A stretch of DNA of 35,841 nt from Candidatus Poseidoniales archaeon. GTDB lineage: Archaea; Thermoplasmatota; Poseidoniia; Poseidoniales; Poseidoniaceae. The DNA lies in contig DUDM01000008.1 of NCBI GenBank assembly GCA_012959275.1, forward strand, positions 1 through 35,841, written 5' to 3'. Made by a program: the position numbers and the translations under genes. Each line of letters starts with the position of its first letter. Position 1 is the first letter of the stretch. This document shows, piece after piece, positions 8,311 to 17,225 of the stretch. Under the pieces are notes generated by a model that worked only from the letters and a program-made list of their open reading frames with translations, was not told the DNA's origin and did not search any database.

Positions 8311-11300
8311 GTGGGAGGGTTGATTGCGATGCGTCAGCGTAACTATCCCGTCTTTTTCATCCTCACTGCAATGATGTTGCAGTTTTTCCTGCCCATCATG
8401 ACAATCGATGTAGATGCCTCCGATTCAGCAAGAGGTGGGACGAATGATGATTTCCACATCAAGTCGATAACTATCGGAAATCTTGGCTATTCTCCTGAAA
8501 TGTGGGTACAGTCAGACGGTAGCGTTGTTGAGTACGTGATGAAGGGGGATCTTGTGCCAATCGGAGTCACCGTCATGCGAAATGGTGGTGCTCTAAGTGG
8601 TGCATCTGCGGATGTCTTACTTGAGGCAGTCCACCCAATTGGCTTCGTCGCTTGGTCAAGTAATTGGTCAACTGGAGATGTTTACGGTGGTGGCGAAGAT
8701 AGTCACGAAGCAGTGTGGACTGCAGATACTGCCCATAGCATTCTCAATGGAAGCGAATTGCTGGGTGGCTATATCCTAAGGGCAACAGTCAATTATTTCG
8801 CAGATACCAAGAATGAAAATGATGTATTGAACCAAACTATTCCAGTTGCCTTTTCTTCTGATATCATGGACGGCTCCTTACTTTCAGGACAAAGGCATAC
8901 AATGGTGCCATTCCGCTATGAGCAAGGTGGAGCAGGGGATGCTGTTGCAGTTGGTTCATGGCAAGATGATGACACAAGCGCATATGTTGGTTCAGCCCAT
9001 TGGAGACACTCAAATCCTGGCTCAAATTATGGAGGAAATGCTTGGGACCGCCTAGTCTGGGGATATGCTCCTGCATCCAACGACTGTGGCAGTGCAATCC
9101 ATGAAGGTGGCGCTGGTGCCATCTATGGGATGTTCTATTGTAGGTTATTGATTCCTAGCCTTGACTTAGTTTCGGTGCAAATGCACGCAACGGCTTGGGG
9201 AGTTATTGGCAATGGAGATGATGTAGCACTTGAGTTATGGAGAAGCGGAGGAGTCTCTCTACGCCACAATTTATCAACAGCCTTGCCAATGGTGGCATCT
9301 GGCCAAGGCCAATGGACCAATCTATCATGGGACCCAACAGACCTATTAGGCGGGCATTCTTGGTTTGCAGGAATGCTTTTTACCAGTGACAACAGTATCG
9401 CAGAAGAAGGATATCACGTTGATGACTGGAGAGTTTTTGCAGTAGAAAAGATAGACCAATTCACTTTAGATGTAACTTGCGATAACCCAGTAGCAGGCTA
9501 TACTGCGGTGCCAAACGAAGTAATTAGTCTATATTGTGAAGTGACCAATAATGGCTACAAGCCGGCGATAATTAGAGTCAAGAGCAATATTTCAAACGAG
9601 ACTTGGATGGAGCCAACTAATCCTAAAATCAGAATTGATTCTTCTCACCCTACTCAACACGGAGTAGAAGTGCAATTACCAGCAACTGCAGCAGGTGCAA
9701 CTACTGAAATGTGGATAAACTTGTCAATTCCTGCCGGTGCAGATATTCAACAACAGACATGGAATGTTACGTGGTCGGATGGCAGTTCACAAGGCTTAGG
9801 AGTCTTGGCAAGCCTTCAAGCGACTGTTGGAGTAACCGAGCAATACAGCGTTGTATTATCCTCTTCAACACCATTACTTGCTGGCAACCTCGGCCCTGGA
9901 GAGACGGAAATTATTCCGATGCGCCTTCAAAATACCGGAAACCGTTTGGCGACATTCAACATGTTCGCATCTTTCAGTGTAGAAGGATGGACATCCGCAT
10001 TCACAGATATTGATGGAGACTTCTTCTTGCCAGTCACCTTAGATAGAGGGCAAATATTTGATTTCAATATCTCTATCACTTCTGCGGCTGATGCAGCACC
10101 AGATAACTATTCATTCTCAGTTAGAGCATTATGCACCACCTGCGGAGGGGTCGCTGTTTCAGGAAATGATGTTCTGATTAGAACCCTCGAAGTTCTACCA
10201 TTCAGAGAAGTTGAATTAATCGCAGAAAGTTTGGAAATTTCTGCCCCAGCAAATGGCATCCTACAAAGAATCGCCTTAGAAATTAATAATCTTGGAAATG
10301 ATGATGAGGTCTATGATTTGGTTTTGACTCAGTCAAATGCTCACCTCCTTGCAGATTTATCTGCTGATTCTACAGGAACTCTTGATGCTTGGGATGGTTT
10401 TACTGAAATCCACCTCGACCTGCCGATGCCGCTATACTTAGACTCCGGATTATACAGTGCCACTATTCGTATCGTTAACCAAGCTGATCCCTCAGTTTTT
10501 GATAGTGTCACCATATCGGTAACTGTACTCGATACCGCAGCAGTCGGTGTAAGTGCTGATGACCCTGAACAATCATACATTCCAGGCGGTGATTCCGATA
10601 CAATTCGCTTTGAAATCAGGAATGAGGGAAATGCTCCTGATAGTTTCGACCTCTCGACAGAGGGCGGCACCGGAATGAGCGCTGAGATAGAGGGCCTCTC
10701 CACTTTGCGGACCCCAACCATTGCCCCAGGCGCATCTTACAATATAACCGTCAGATTCTCCTTTGATGAGAGTGCGGAAGGGCAAGTCGGATTGGAAGTA
10801 TCTGCAACAAGTGTTCTAGACTCTGACATATCTACCACAGGAACGATTCTGTTTTCAGTTGGTTCACAAGATTGGTTGAGACTAATCGCTGTAGATGATT
10901 TGGTTATCGATGAGGCTGGGACATATGAGGTCGTTCTGACCTTGAGGAACCAATTTACAGGTGAACAAACAGTGTCCATTGATGTGCGCCAAGAATCCTC
11001 TTCAAGCATGTGGTATCGTGCAAGTTCAAGCAGTGAGGCTGCACCTTTGCGTATATTGGAACAAAAGGAACGCTTCATCACAGTTGAAATTGTAATCAGT
11101 GAGACTTCCTTGCTAAACCTCCAAGAAGATGAAATGCTAACAACCTTTGAAGTTTGGGCGATTTCAAATACCGTTGAAGATGCTACCAATGCAACTATCA
11201 GAGTAACCCTGATGAAAATCAATACTAAGGACAGCGACTCTGATACAGATTCTGTTAACAGTGGCTCTAAAGTTGCTGATTATGCTGTCTGGGTAATAGG

Positions 11301-11652
11301 CCCAATAATCGTGCTGGCTTTGCTTGGAATGTTATTCAAGGTAATTACCGCCACTGATGAAGAAGATGAAACTCCTTGGGCCAATGAAGAATATGAAAGT
11401 AGTCTTTCGGCTCAATATGGAGCCGTACCAGCCGCTCCTGATGTTCAACCAGCACCGGACATGAGTCAATTTGCTCCGCCATCTGTAGAAACCGCACCTG
11501 TTGTCCAAGCCGCTCCAATCGTAGAAGCGGCTCCAGTTATGGAAGTCTCGGATTCAGGCGTGCCTCCCGTACCAGCAGCAGGATTACCTGAAGGCTGGAG
11601 CATGGAACAGTGGACCCATTACGGGGCTGAATGGCTGAAGAAGAATGCATGA
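8311..11652 (+). CDS. Large surface/secreted protein with repeated Ig-like (CARDB/NEW3-type) domains, one C-terminal TM and a cytosolic motif
   Basis: N-terminal signal-like segment; repeated beta-rich segments (NTGNRLATFNM, NNLGNDDEVYDL, NEGNAPDSFDL); TM YAVWVIGPIIVLALLGMLFKV; C-terminus GWSMEQWTHYGAEWLKKNA. Start may be GTG 8311 or ATG 8329. Confidence 0.75.
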   Translation: MGGLIAMRQRNYPVFFILTAMMLQFFLPIMTIDVDASDSARGGTNDDFHIKSITIGNLGYSPEMWVQSDGSVVEYVMKGDLVPIGVTVMRNGGALSGASADVLLEAVHPIGFVAWSSNWSTGDVYGGGEDSHEAVWTADTAHSILNGSELLGGYILRATVNYFADTKNENDVLNQTIPVAFSSDIMDGSLLSGQRHTMVPFRYEQGGAGDAVAVGSWQDDDTSAYVGSAHWRHSNPGSNYGGNAWDRLVWGYAPASNDCGSAIHEGGAGAIYGMFYCRLLIPSLDLVSVQMHATAWGVIGNGDDVALELWRSGGVSLRHNLSTALPMVASGQGQWTNLSWDPTDLLGGHSWFAGMLFTSDNSIAEEGYHVDDWRVFAVEKIDQFTLDVTCDNPVAGYTAVPNEVISLYCEVTNNGYKPAIIRVKSNISNETWMEPTNPKIRIDSSHPTQHGVEVQLPATAAGATTEMWINLSIPAGADIQQQTWNVTWSDGSSQGLGVLASLQATVGVTEQYSVVLSSSTPLLAGNLGPGETEIIPMRLQNTGNRLATFNMFASFSVEGWTSAFTDIDGDFFLPVTLDRGQIFDFNISITSAADAAPDNYSFSVRALCTTCGGVAVSGNDVLIRTLEVLPFREVELIAESLEISAPANGILQRIALEINNLGNDDEVYDLVLTQSNAHLLADLSADSTGTLDAWDGFTEIHLDLPMPLYLDSGLYSATIRIVNQADPSVFDSVTISVTVLDTAAVGVSADDPEQSYIPGGDSDTIRFEIRNEGNAPDSFDLSTEGGTGMSAEIEGLSTLRTPTIAPGASYNITVRFSFDESAEGQVGLEVSATSVLDSDISTTGTILFSVGSQDWLRLIAVDDLVIDEAGTYEVVLTLRNQFTGEQTVSIDVRQESSSSMWYRASSSSEAAPLRILEQKERFITVEIVISETSLLNLQEDEMLTTFEVWAISNTVEDATNATIRVTLMKINTKDSDSDTDSVNSGSKVADYAVWVIGPIIVLALLGMLFKVITATDEEDETPWANEEYESSLSAQYGAVPAAPDVQPAPDMSQFAPPSVETAPVVQAAPIVEAAPVMEVSDSGVPPVPAAGLPEGWSMEQWTHYGAEWLKKNA

Positions 11653-11739
11653 ATGTGCATTTTGCTCACTCATCTGTCATAATATCTCAACGATGGGTTC
11701 AAGTCGGCCGCCATAACCGCTGGGGCGCAGGTAGTCTCA

Positions 11740-13353
11740 ATGTACGCAGGTGGACAACAACCAATCTTCATTCTAAAAGAAGGAACAAGCCAAAGCCGTG
11801 GTCGCGGTGCTCAGAGCAATAACATCGCAGCAGCCAAGGCGGTTGCTGATGCTGTTCGCAGTACTTTGGGTCCAAAGGGCATGGACAAGATGTTAGTCGA
11901 TAGCATGGGTGATGTGGTTATTACCAACGATGGTGCAACTATTCTCAAGGAGATGGATATCGAGCATCCTGCTGCCAAGATGATTATCGAGGTTGCTAAA
12001 ACTCAAGAGCAACACTGCTTTGATGGCACCACAACAGCGGTTGTCATCGCTGGAGAATTACTCAAGCGCAGTGAAGACCTAATCGAGCAAAACGTCCATC
12101 CAACCGTTATCTGCGAAGGATTCAGATTGGCTGCAGAGAAAGCCATCGGCTTATTGGATTCACATGGAATCTCAACCTCTGATGATTTGCAAATGCTACA
12201 TGAAGTCGCTAAGACCGCTTTGACCGGCAAGAGTGCTGGGGCAGTCAAATCGTTCCTTTCAGAAATATGTGTTAACGCAGTTCAGGCAGTTGGCGTCATT
12301 GACGGCGATAAACGCTTAGTCGACCTTGGTGATGTTAAAGTAGAAAAGAAGCAAGGAGGTTCAATCAAGGATAGTAGTTTGGTGGACGGAATCATCCTCG
12401 ATAAAGAACGAGTTCACTCTGGCATGCCTCGTGGTATGGATAATGCAAAGATAGCACTCATTAACTCCGCAATCGAGGTCAAGAAGACCGAGGTTGACGC
12501 CAAGATTCAGATAACTGACCCGAGCCAATTAGCAAGTTTCCTCGAAGAAGAAGAGAATTTCTTGAAGAGCCTAGTCGAGAAAATCCAGGCCGCCGGAGCA
12601 AATGTTGTTATCTGCCAAAAGGGAATCGATGACCTCGCTCAACACTACATGGCAAAGGCTGGCTTATTCGCCATCCGTCGAGCCAAAAAGAGCGATATGG
12701 AAGCATTAGCAAAAGCCACCGGTGGTAAAATCGTCACCAACCTTGACGACCTATCCAATTCAGACCTCGGAACTGCAAGTAAAGTAGAGGAAAGGAAAAT
12801 CGGAGATTCCGATATGACCTTCATCACTGGATGCCCTGAGGCCAAGAGTGTCTCAGTCTTATTACGCGGTGGAACCGATCACGTAGTCGATGAAATACGC
12901 CGTGCTTTCGATGATGCAATCGGCGTGGTTAGCGTTGCTTGGGAAGATGGAATGGTCCTGACAGGCGGAGGTAGCGTCATGGCTGCCTTATCTCGTGAAC
13001 TTCGTTCCTATGCAGAGGGTATAGGAGGACGTGAACAAATGGCTATCGAAGCCTTTGCTACTGCCCTCGAAGTAGTTCCAAGAACTTTAGCAGAAAACGC
13101 AGGACTAGACCCAGTAAACACCATTATAGAATTGCGCAAAGCCCATGCTGAAGGACACTCTCATGCTGGAATTAACGTCGATGAGGGAGGGGTCAAAAAT
13201 ATGCTCGAAGCAAATGTCTTAGAGCCAGTTCGCGTAGTCGAACAAGCCATCCAAAGCGCCACCGAAACTGCGGTCATGATTTTAAGAATTGACGATGTAA
13301 TTTCAAGCAAGTCTGTCTCGATGGGTGAGATGGATCATGGGTTTGATATGTGA
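11740..13353 (+). CDS. Thermosome subunit (group II chaperonin)
   Basis: [62 protein letters not shown]. Confidence 0.97.
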   Translation: MYAGGQQPIFILKEGTSQSRGRGAQSNNIAAAKAVADAVRSTLGPKGMDKMLVDSMGDVVITNDGATILKEMDIEHPAAKMIIEVAKTQEQHCFDGTTTAVVIAGELLKRSEDLIEQNVHPTVICEGFRLAAEKAIGLLDSHGISTSDDLQMLHEVAKTALTGKSAGAVKSFLSEICVNAVQAVGVIDGDKRLVDLGDVKVEKKQGGSIKDSSLVDGIILDKERVHSGMPRGMDNAKIALINSAIEVKKTEVDAKIQITDPSQLASFLEEEENFLKSLVEKIQAAGANVVICQKGIDDLAQHYMAKAGLFAIRRAKKSDMEALAKATGGKIVTNLDDLSNSDLGTASKVEERKIGDSDMTFITGCPEAKSVSVLLRGGTDHVVDEIRRAFDDAIGVVSVAWEDGMVLTGGGSVMAALSRELRSYAEGIGGREQMAIEAFATALEVVPRTLAENAGLDPVNTIIELRKAHAEGHSHAGINVDEGGVKNMLEANVLEPVRVVEQAIQSATETAVMILRIDDVISSKSVSMGEMDHGFDM

Positions 13354-13409
13354 GCATTAATATTTGTCAAACAGCAATAAAAAATCGGCAAATTTTGATG
13401 CGAACACAA

Positions 13410-13449
13410 GCGTGCGCTGAACACTAGAAAGTAATACGGCCGCGCACGC
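13410..13449. repeat. 8-bp GC-rich inverted repeat downstream of the thermosome gene
   Basis: GCGTGCGC (13410-13417) and GCGCACGC (13442-13449) in AT-rich intergenic DNA; function uncertain. Confidence 0.6.
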
Positions 13450-13610
13450 GAAGTGCGAACATTTGACGAATTAAACCTCAATCTACCGCAAATGTGAAAA
13501 TCAAACTTTGAATCATGCGCATTTGCACTTGATGTTCTATTATGTTGTCAAACGTTCAGTGATGATATGTTATCAAAAGTTAAAGACTTCATCCATCCCC
13601 CACACTTTGT

Positions 13611-13627
13611 CGATACCGTAGGTATCG
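13611..13627. promoter_or_regulatory. Palindrome, possible operator, just upstream of the redox fusion gene
   Basis: CGATACC-GTA-GGTATCG, perfect 7-bp arms ending 4 nt before the GTG and 13 nt before the ATG start. Confidence 0.5.
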
Positions 13628-13630
13628 TAG

Positions 13631-15586
13631 GTGTTTCCAATGTCTCAAATCTTATCCGTCTGGATTGAGGAGGGTTGTATCACCTGTGATGCTTGTCAGG
13701 AAACTTGTCCTGAAGTGTTCAGTGTCACCGACGATACCTGCTTCATTATCGCAGATGTGCGCACTGACGGAAAGTTTGATCAGAACGAGGGTCAGGCTAC
13801 TATCAAGGTAGAAATCGGCACTGAATTAGCCGACGATATCGTAGATGCCGCAGAAGGTTGTCCTGTTGAAGTCATCAAATTTACCACTGGAGAATCAACC
13901 GATGCTCCAGTTGAAGAAGCAGCCCCCGCAGTGGAAGTTGTCGCAGAAGAAGTCGAAGAAAAAGATGATTCAGCGATTGAAATCCCCGCATCCTTGCTGG
14001 AGGGCAACCGCGATTTGATGATTCTATTCGGCTCACAGAGTGGTAATTGTGAAGACTTGGCAGCAACCACTGCCAAGATTGCAGAACAGGTGTCCCTGAA
14101 TGCAACTGTCGTTGACATGGCGGAAGCTGACCTAGCAACGATTGCTTCCCAAAAGCGTGTAATGATTATTTGTTCAACATGGGGTGAAGGAGAGATGCCC
14201 GATAATGCTCAGGCATTATGGGATGCAGCCATTGGAGCAGGGGCGCCCTCTTTTTCAGGAGTCAATTTCAATGTCTGTGCCTTGGGTGATACGTCTTACG
14301 ACCAATACTGTGAATCCGGAAAAAATTGGGATGATCAATTTGAGGCGATGGGGGCAAGCAGAGTTGCAACACGTGTGGACTGCGATGTCGATTATGAACC
14401 GGCTTGGAAACTTTGGCTCCCTGAAGCCCTTGGTGCATTGGCGAGCATAGATTCCTCCGGCACAATGCAGCAGGAATATGTCAGTGCATTCATCGAGATT
14501 CTCTCACCAAAGAAGAAGTCAGCCGGTGCTGTCGCAGCCAGTGGTATCGAGCAACCCGATATCGAAGTTAGCCTGAGTATCTTCAGGTATAACCCATTGA
14601 TGGCAGAAAGTGGCCGTGATACCTATGATGTCACCGTCCCAGGTCATGCTAGTCTGCAAGATGTACTTGTTATGCTCAAGGAAACTCAAGATGGAAGCCT
14701 GACCTTCCGCACCAGCAGTGGAGCAGGAAGCAACCCACTGTGCGGATTATCGGTCAACGGAAATCTCGTATTAGCAGATTGTGTTAGAATGATTGACTTG
14801 ATGGCAGGAGCAGGGGAGCCAGCCAAAATACGTATTGAACCATTGCCAGGTCACCAAATCCTGAAGGATCTCTATGTCAGCACCAAGGCACTAGATGTAT
14901 CCAGAGAGCGAGCAAAGCCATGGTTGAGAACTATAGATCGGGTTGGAGCAAATACCCCTCAGGGCACCGTTATTGGTGTCATGTCGAGTACCAAGGCAAC
15001 TGCTTTACACGCCATGAATGACCTTGTTAGCGACCATCTTCTACATTCATTATCTGAGACTGTGCCACACAATCCATCTTACTTAGGGCCAGCAGTTCTG
15101 AACAGGCTTTGGGTGAAGGTGAACGACCCTCGTATCTCAAAAGACTGCAAAGAAGAGATGAGAGAAATTTTGCAAGGTACAGATGGAGTATGGGCCGAAA
15201 GCGACCTTGGCGTCATGGCAAGATTCGGACGTATGGGTCAGCGAGCCTCTCAGAATTACAATGATTGCCGCAGTGAATTATTGCGAGCCCATCGTTTCGC
15301 CGGTAAATCAGGACGCCATGTCAAGTGGTTCTGCAAGACCGTCAAGTCTTCTGGCACCCTCAACGAAACTATTCTTGCAGCTCAAACAATGGGTCCAATT
15401 GGAGCCATAGCCAACTTGCCTGCAACTCTCCGCATGGCATTAGGATTCACTCGTACGGGTGGACCAATGGTTCGCGACCTTCAGGGCTGGATAGCACCTG
15501 GGAAGATGCCTCCAATAATCAACAAGAGCGTTCATGACCATCATGAAGTCGTAGCCTTGTTCAATGAGTTTGACAAGAGGTTCTGA
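13631..15586 (+). CDS. Ferredoxin-flavodoxin-SdhB/HdrC-like fusion with degenerate Fe-S sites in the SdhB-like part
   Basis: Residues ~1-90: CITCDACQETCP...GCPVEVI. ~127-270: flavodoxin (ILFGSQSGNCEDLA, STWGEGEMPDNA, ALGDTSYDQYC). ~311-560: SdhB-like (VSLSIFRYNP, DGSLTFR, IRIEPLPGHQILKDL, YLGPAVLNRLWVKVNDPR). C-terminal HdrC-like tail (GTLNETILAAQTMGPIGAIANLPATLRMAL). Start GTG 13631 or ATG 13640. Confidence 0.8.
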   Translation: MFPMSQILSVWIEEGCITCDACQETCPEVFSVTDDTCFIIADVRTDGKFDQNEGQATIKVEIGTELADDIVDAAEGCPVEVIKFTTGESTDAPVEEAAPAVEVVAEEVEEKDDSAIEIPASLLEGNRDLMILFGSQSGNCEDLAATTAKIAEQVSLNATVVDMAEADLATIASQKRVMIICSTWGEGEMPDNAQALWDAAIGAGAPSFSGVNFNVCALGDTSYDQYCESGKNWDDQFEAMGASRVATRVDCDVDYEPAWKLWLPEALGALASIDSSGTMQQEYVSAFIEILSPKKKSAGAVAASGIEQPDIEVSLSIFRYNPLMAESGRDTYDVTVPGHASLQDVLVMLKETQDGSLTFRTSSGAGSNPLCGLSVNGNLVLADCVRMIDLMAGAGEPAKIRIEPLPGHQILKDLYVSTKALDVSRERAKPWLRTIDRVGANTPQGTVIGVMSSTKATALHAMNDLVSDHLLHSLSETVPHNPSYLGPAVLNRLWVKVNDPRISKDCKEEMREILQGTDGVWAESDLGVMARFGRMGQRASQNYNDCRSELLRAHRFAGKSGRHVKWFCKTVKSSGTLNETILAAQTMGPIGAIANLPATLRMALGFTRTGGPMVRDLQGWIAPGKMPPIINKSVHDHHEVVALFNEFDKRF

Positions 15587-15595
15587 GGTGAAAAA

Positions 15596-16450
15596 ATGAA
15601 GTTCGCATATTTCCCCGGCTGTGTCGCAAAAGGCAGTTCAAGAGAAGTTGAAGATGCCATGCGTTGCGTTGTCAAGGCGGTTGGAATCGACCTTATCGAC
15701 ATGCCTGGAGCGGCATGTTGTGGGGCTGGTGTCATGAAGCAAGGCAATCATCGCTTGCAATTAGCAATCAATGCCCGCACTTTTGCCATGGCAGAAGAAC
15801 AAGGAATGGACGTCCTAACTCCTTGTGCAACTTGTCAAGGAAATATGTATGAAGACCTAACCTTACTTTTGGAAGATGAACCCCTGCGTTCAGAAATTAA
15901 TGAAGTCTTAGAGCGAACCTGTGGAATGAGGTTCGAAGGCAACTTGCGAATGCGCCACTTACTCGATGTATTAGTCGAAGATATCGGCCTCGATGTTGTT
16001 GCAAGCAAGGTGGTTAACCCAGTGGATTTCCCAATCGCTGGATATTATGGCTCACCGATGCTCCGTGCTTCGGCAAATGGAGATGACGACCCACATAATC
16101 CAGTTTATTTTGAAGACCTAATTCGTGCATTGGGAGGAGATGCGGTAGATTATGATGGACGTACTGCAAGCGTTGGATTCCCGGGTTTACTTTCACAAGA
16201 AAAAACTGCTATGAAGATGACTGCTTCGGTATTATCAGAAGCCAAGCAAGAAGGGGCTCGAATTATGGCAACTGCCTGTCCTCTGGCTCATTTCAATCTC
16301 GATGTCTATCAAGTAAAGGCTGGAAAAACCACAGGAAAAGATACCAGTATGCCAGTAATTCATCTGCCAGAATTGGTCGCTTATGCATTGGGATATAATG
16401 TTGACAGATATGCACAACTGCGCACTCGCATCCTTGTTATTGGTGATTGA
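15596..16450 (+). CDS. HdrB/SdhE-like CCG-domain protein with intact first and degenerate second cysteine motif
   Basis: FPGCVAKGSS...GAACCGAGVMKQG...LTPCATCQGNMYED; second repeat YYGSPMLR...ASVGFPGLL...CPLAHFNLDVYQ. TGAGGTG junction with upstream gene. Confidence 0.8.
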   Translation: MKFAYFPGCVAKGSSREVEDAMRCVVKAVGIDLIDMPGAACCGAGVMKQGNHRLQLAINARTFAMAEEQGMDVLTPCATCQGNMYEDLTLLLEDEPLRSEINEVLERTCGMRFEGNLRMRHLLDVLVEDIGLDVVASKVVNPVDFPIAGYYGSPMLRASANGDDDPHNPVYFEDLIRALGGDAVDYDGRTASVGFPGLLSQEKTAMKMTASVLSEAKQEGARIMATACPLAHFNLDVYQVKAGKTTGKDTSMPVIHLPELVAYALGYNVDRYAQLRTRILVIGD

Positions 16451-17225
16451 GCAAAGCCATTTTACCGGCGACTGCAGGCGGTAGGCCAGCATCCACTAAG
16501 GTCGATTGATTAGCCTTGATGACTTTGCTTAGACTGCCAAAAGCCGAGAGTAATCTTTTGGCTCGCTTTGGCCCGATATTGGGATAGGACTGAAGAATTG
16601 ATAATTCAACTTGGGAGATTTTTCTAATTTCCATTTCAACAATGCCTGAAGATTGTGGATTGAAAATAAAATCCTCTACTGCTCTCAAACAATTTTCCTC
16701 TTTTTCCCTCAAGTAACTTCCACATCCGGATTTTTGGAATGCAGAGTATCGAGATACATTCCCTGTGCAATATTCCTCTTCCATTTTCCCTAGCCGCTTC
16801 TTCAATAATTCATATTGTCGTCTGCTACGATTTTGTTCACGATTGGCAATAATTTCAATCAAAGCAACACTCTCTGCTGCCCCAGAAGTTTGCAAAATCG
16901 GAATTCCAAGGTCGATCGCTATCGATGATAATGCACCTAATATTGCATTCCGATGTATTGCATGCATCCCTCCCTCATCCTCTTCAATCAGTAATATTGG
17001 GCGAGGAGATGCAGCCCGAAGTCGGTGCATTTGCCTGAACAATCTGCCATCAACTATCGATGAACAGAGGTCTGAATAGCATTTCCTTTCGATTAAAACG
17101 GCATCTCCAATCTCAATATCTCCATTTTTCAGATGGATTATTTCTAATTCAAAATCTACCGATTTAAGATGGCGTGAAAGGTGAGTCTGCATCTCACGAT
17201 GGTCGATTCGGACCACGCCAAGCAT
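16437..17225 (-). CDS. ERCC4/XPF-type nuclease with C-terminal helix-hairpin-helix (Hef nuclease half)
   Basis: VRIDHRE, VLIERKCYSDLCSSIVDGRLFRQMHRL (ERKxxxD), C-terminal YPNIGPKRAKRLLSAFGSLSKV. Confidence 0.87.
   Translation of the reverse strand: MLGVVRIDHREMQTHLSRHLKSVDFELEIIHLKNGDIEIGDAVLIERKCYSDLCSSIVDGRLFRQMHRLRAASPRPILLIEEDEGGMHAIHRNAILGALSSIAIDLGIPILQTSGAAESVALIEIIANREQNRSRRQYELLKKRLGKMEEEYCTGNVSRYSAFQKSGCGSYLREKEENCLRAVEDFIFNPQSSGIVEMEIRKISQVELSILQSYPNIGPKRAKRLLSAFGSLSKVIKANQSTLVDAGLPPAVAGKMALLNHQ

Noticed and set aside
10737-11222. 161-aa minus-strand ORF
   Set aside because: Antisense to the large surface protein; no motif and no start-site context.
13554-15586. Redox fusion gene as a pseudogene because Fe-S cysteines are missing
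   Set aside because: Frame is open for 651 codons, scaffold motifs are retained and the ferredoxin and flavodoxin parts look intact; loss looks selective rather than random decay.
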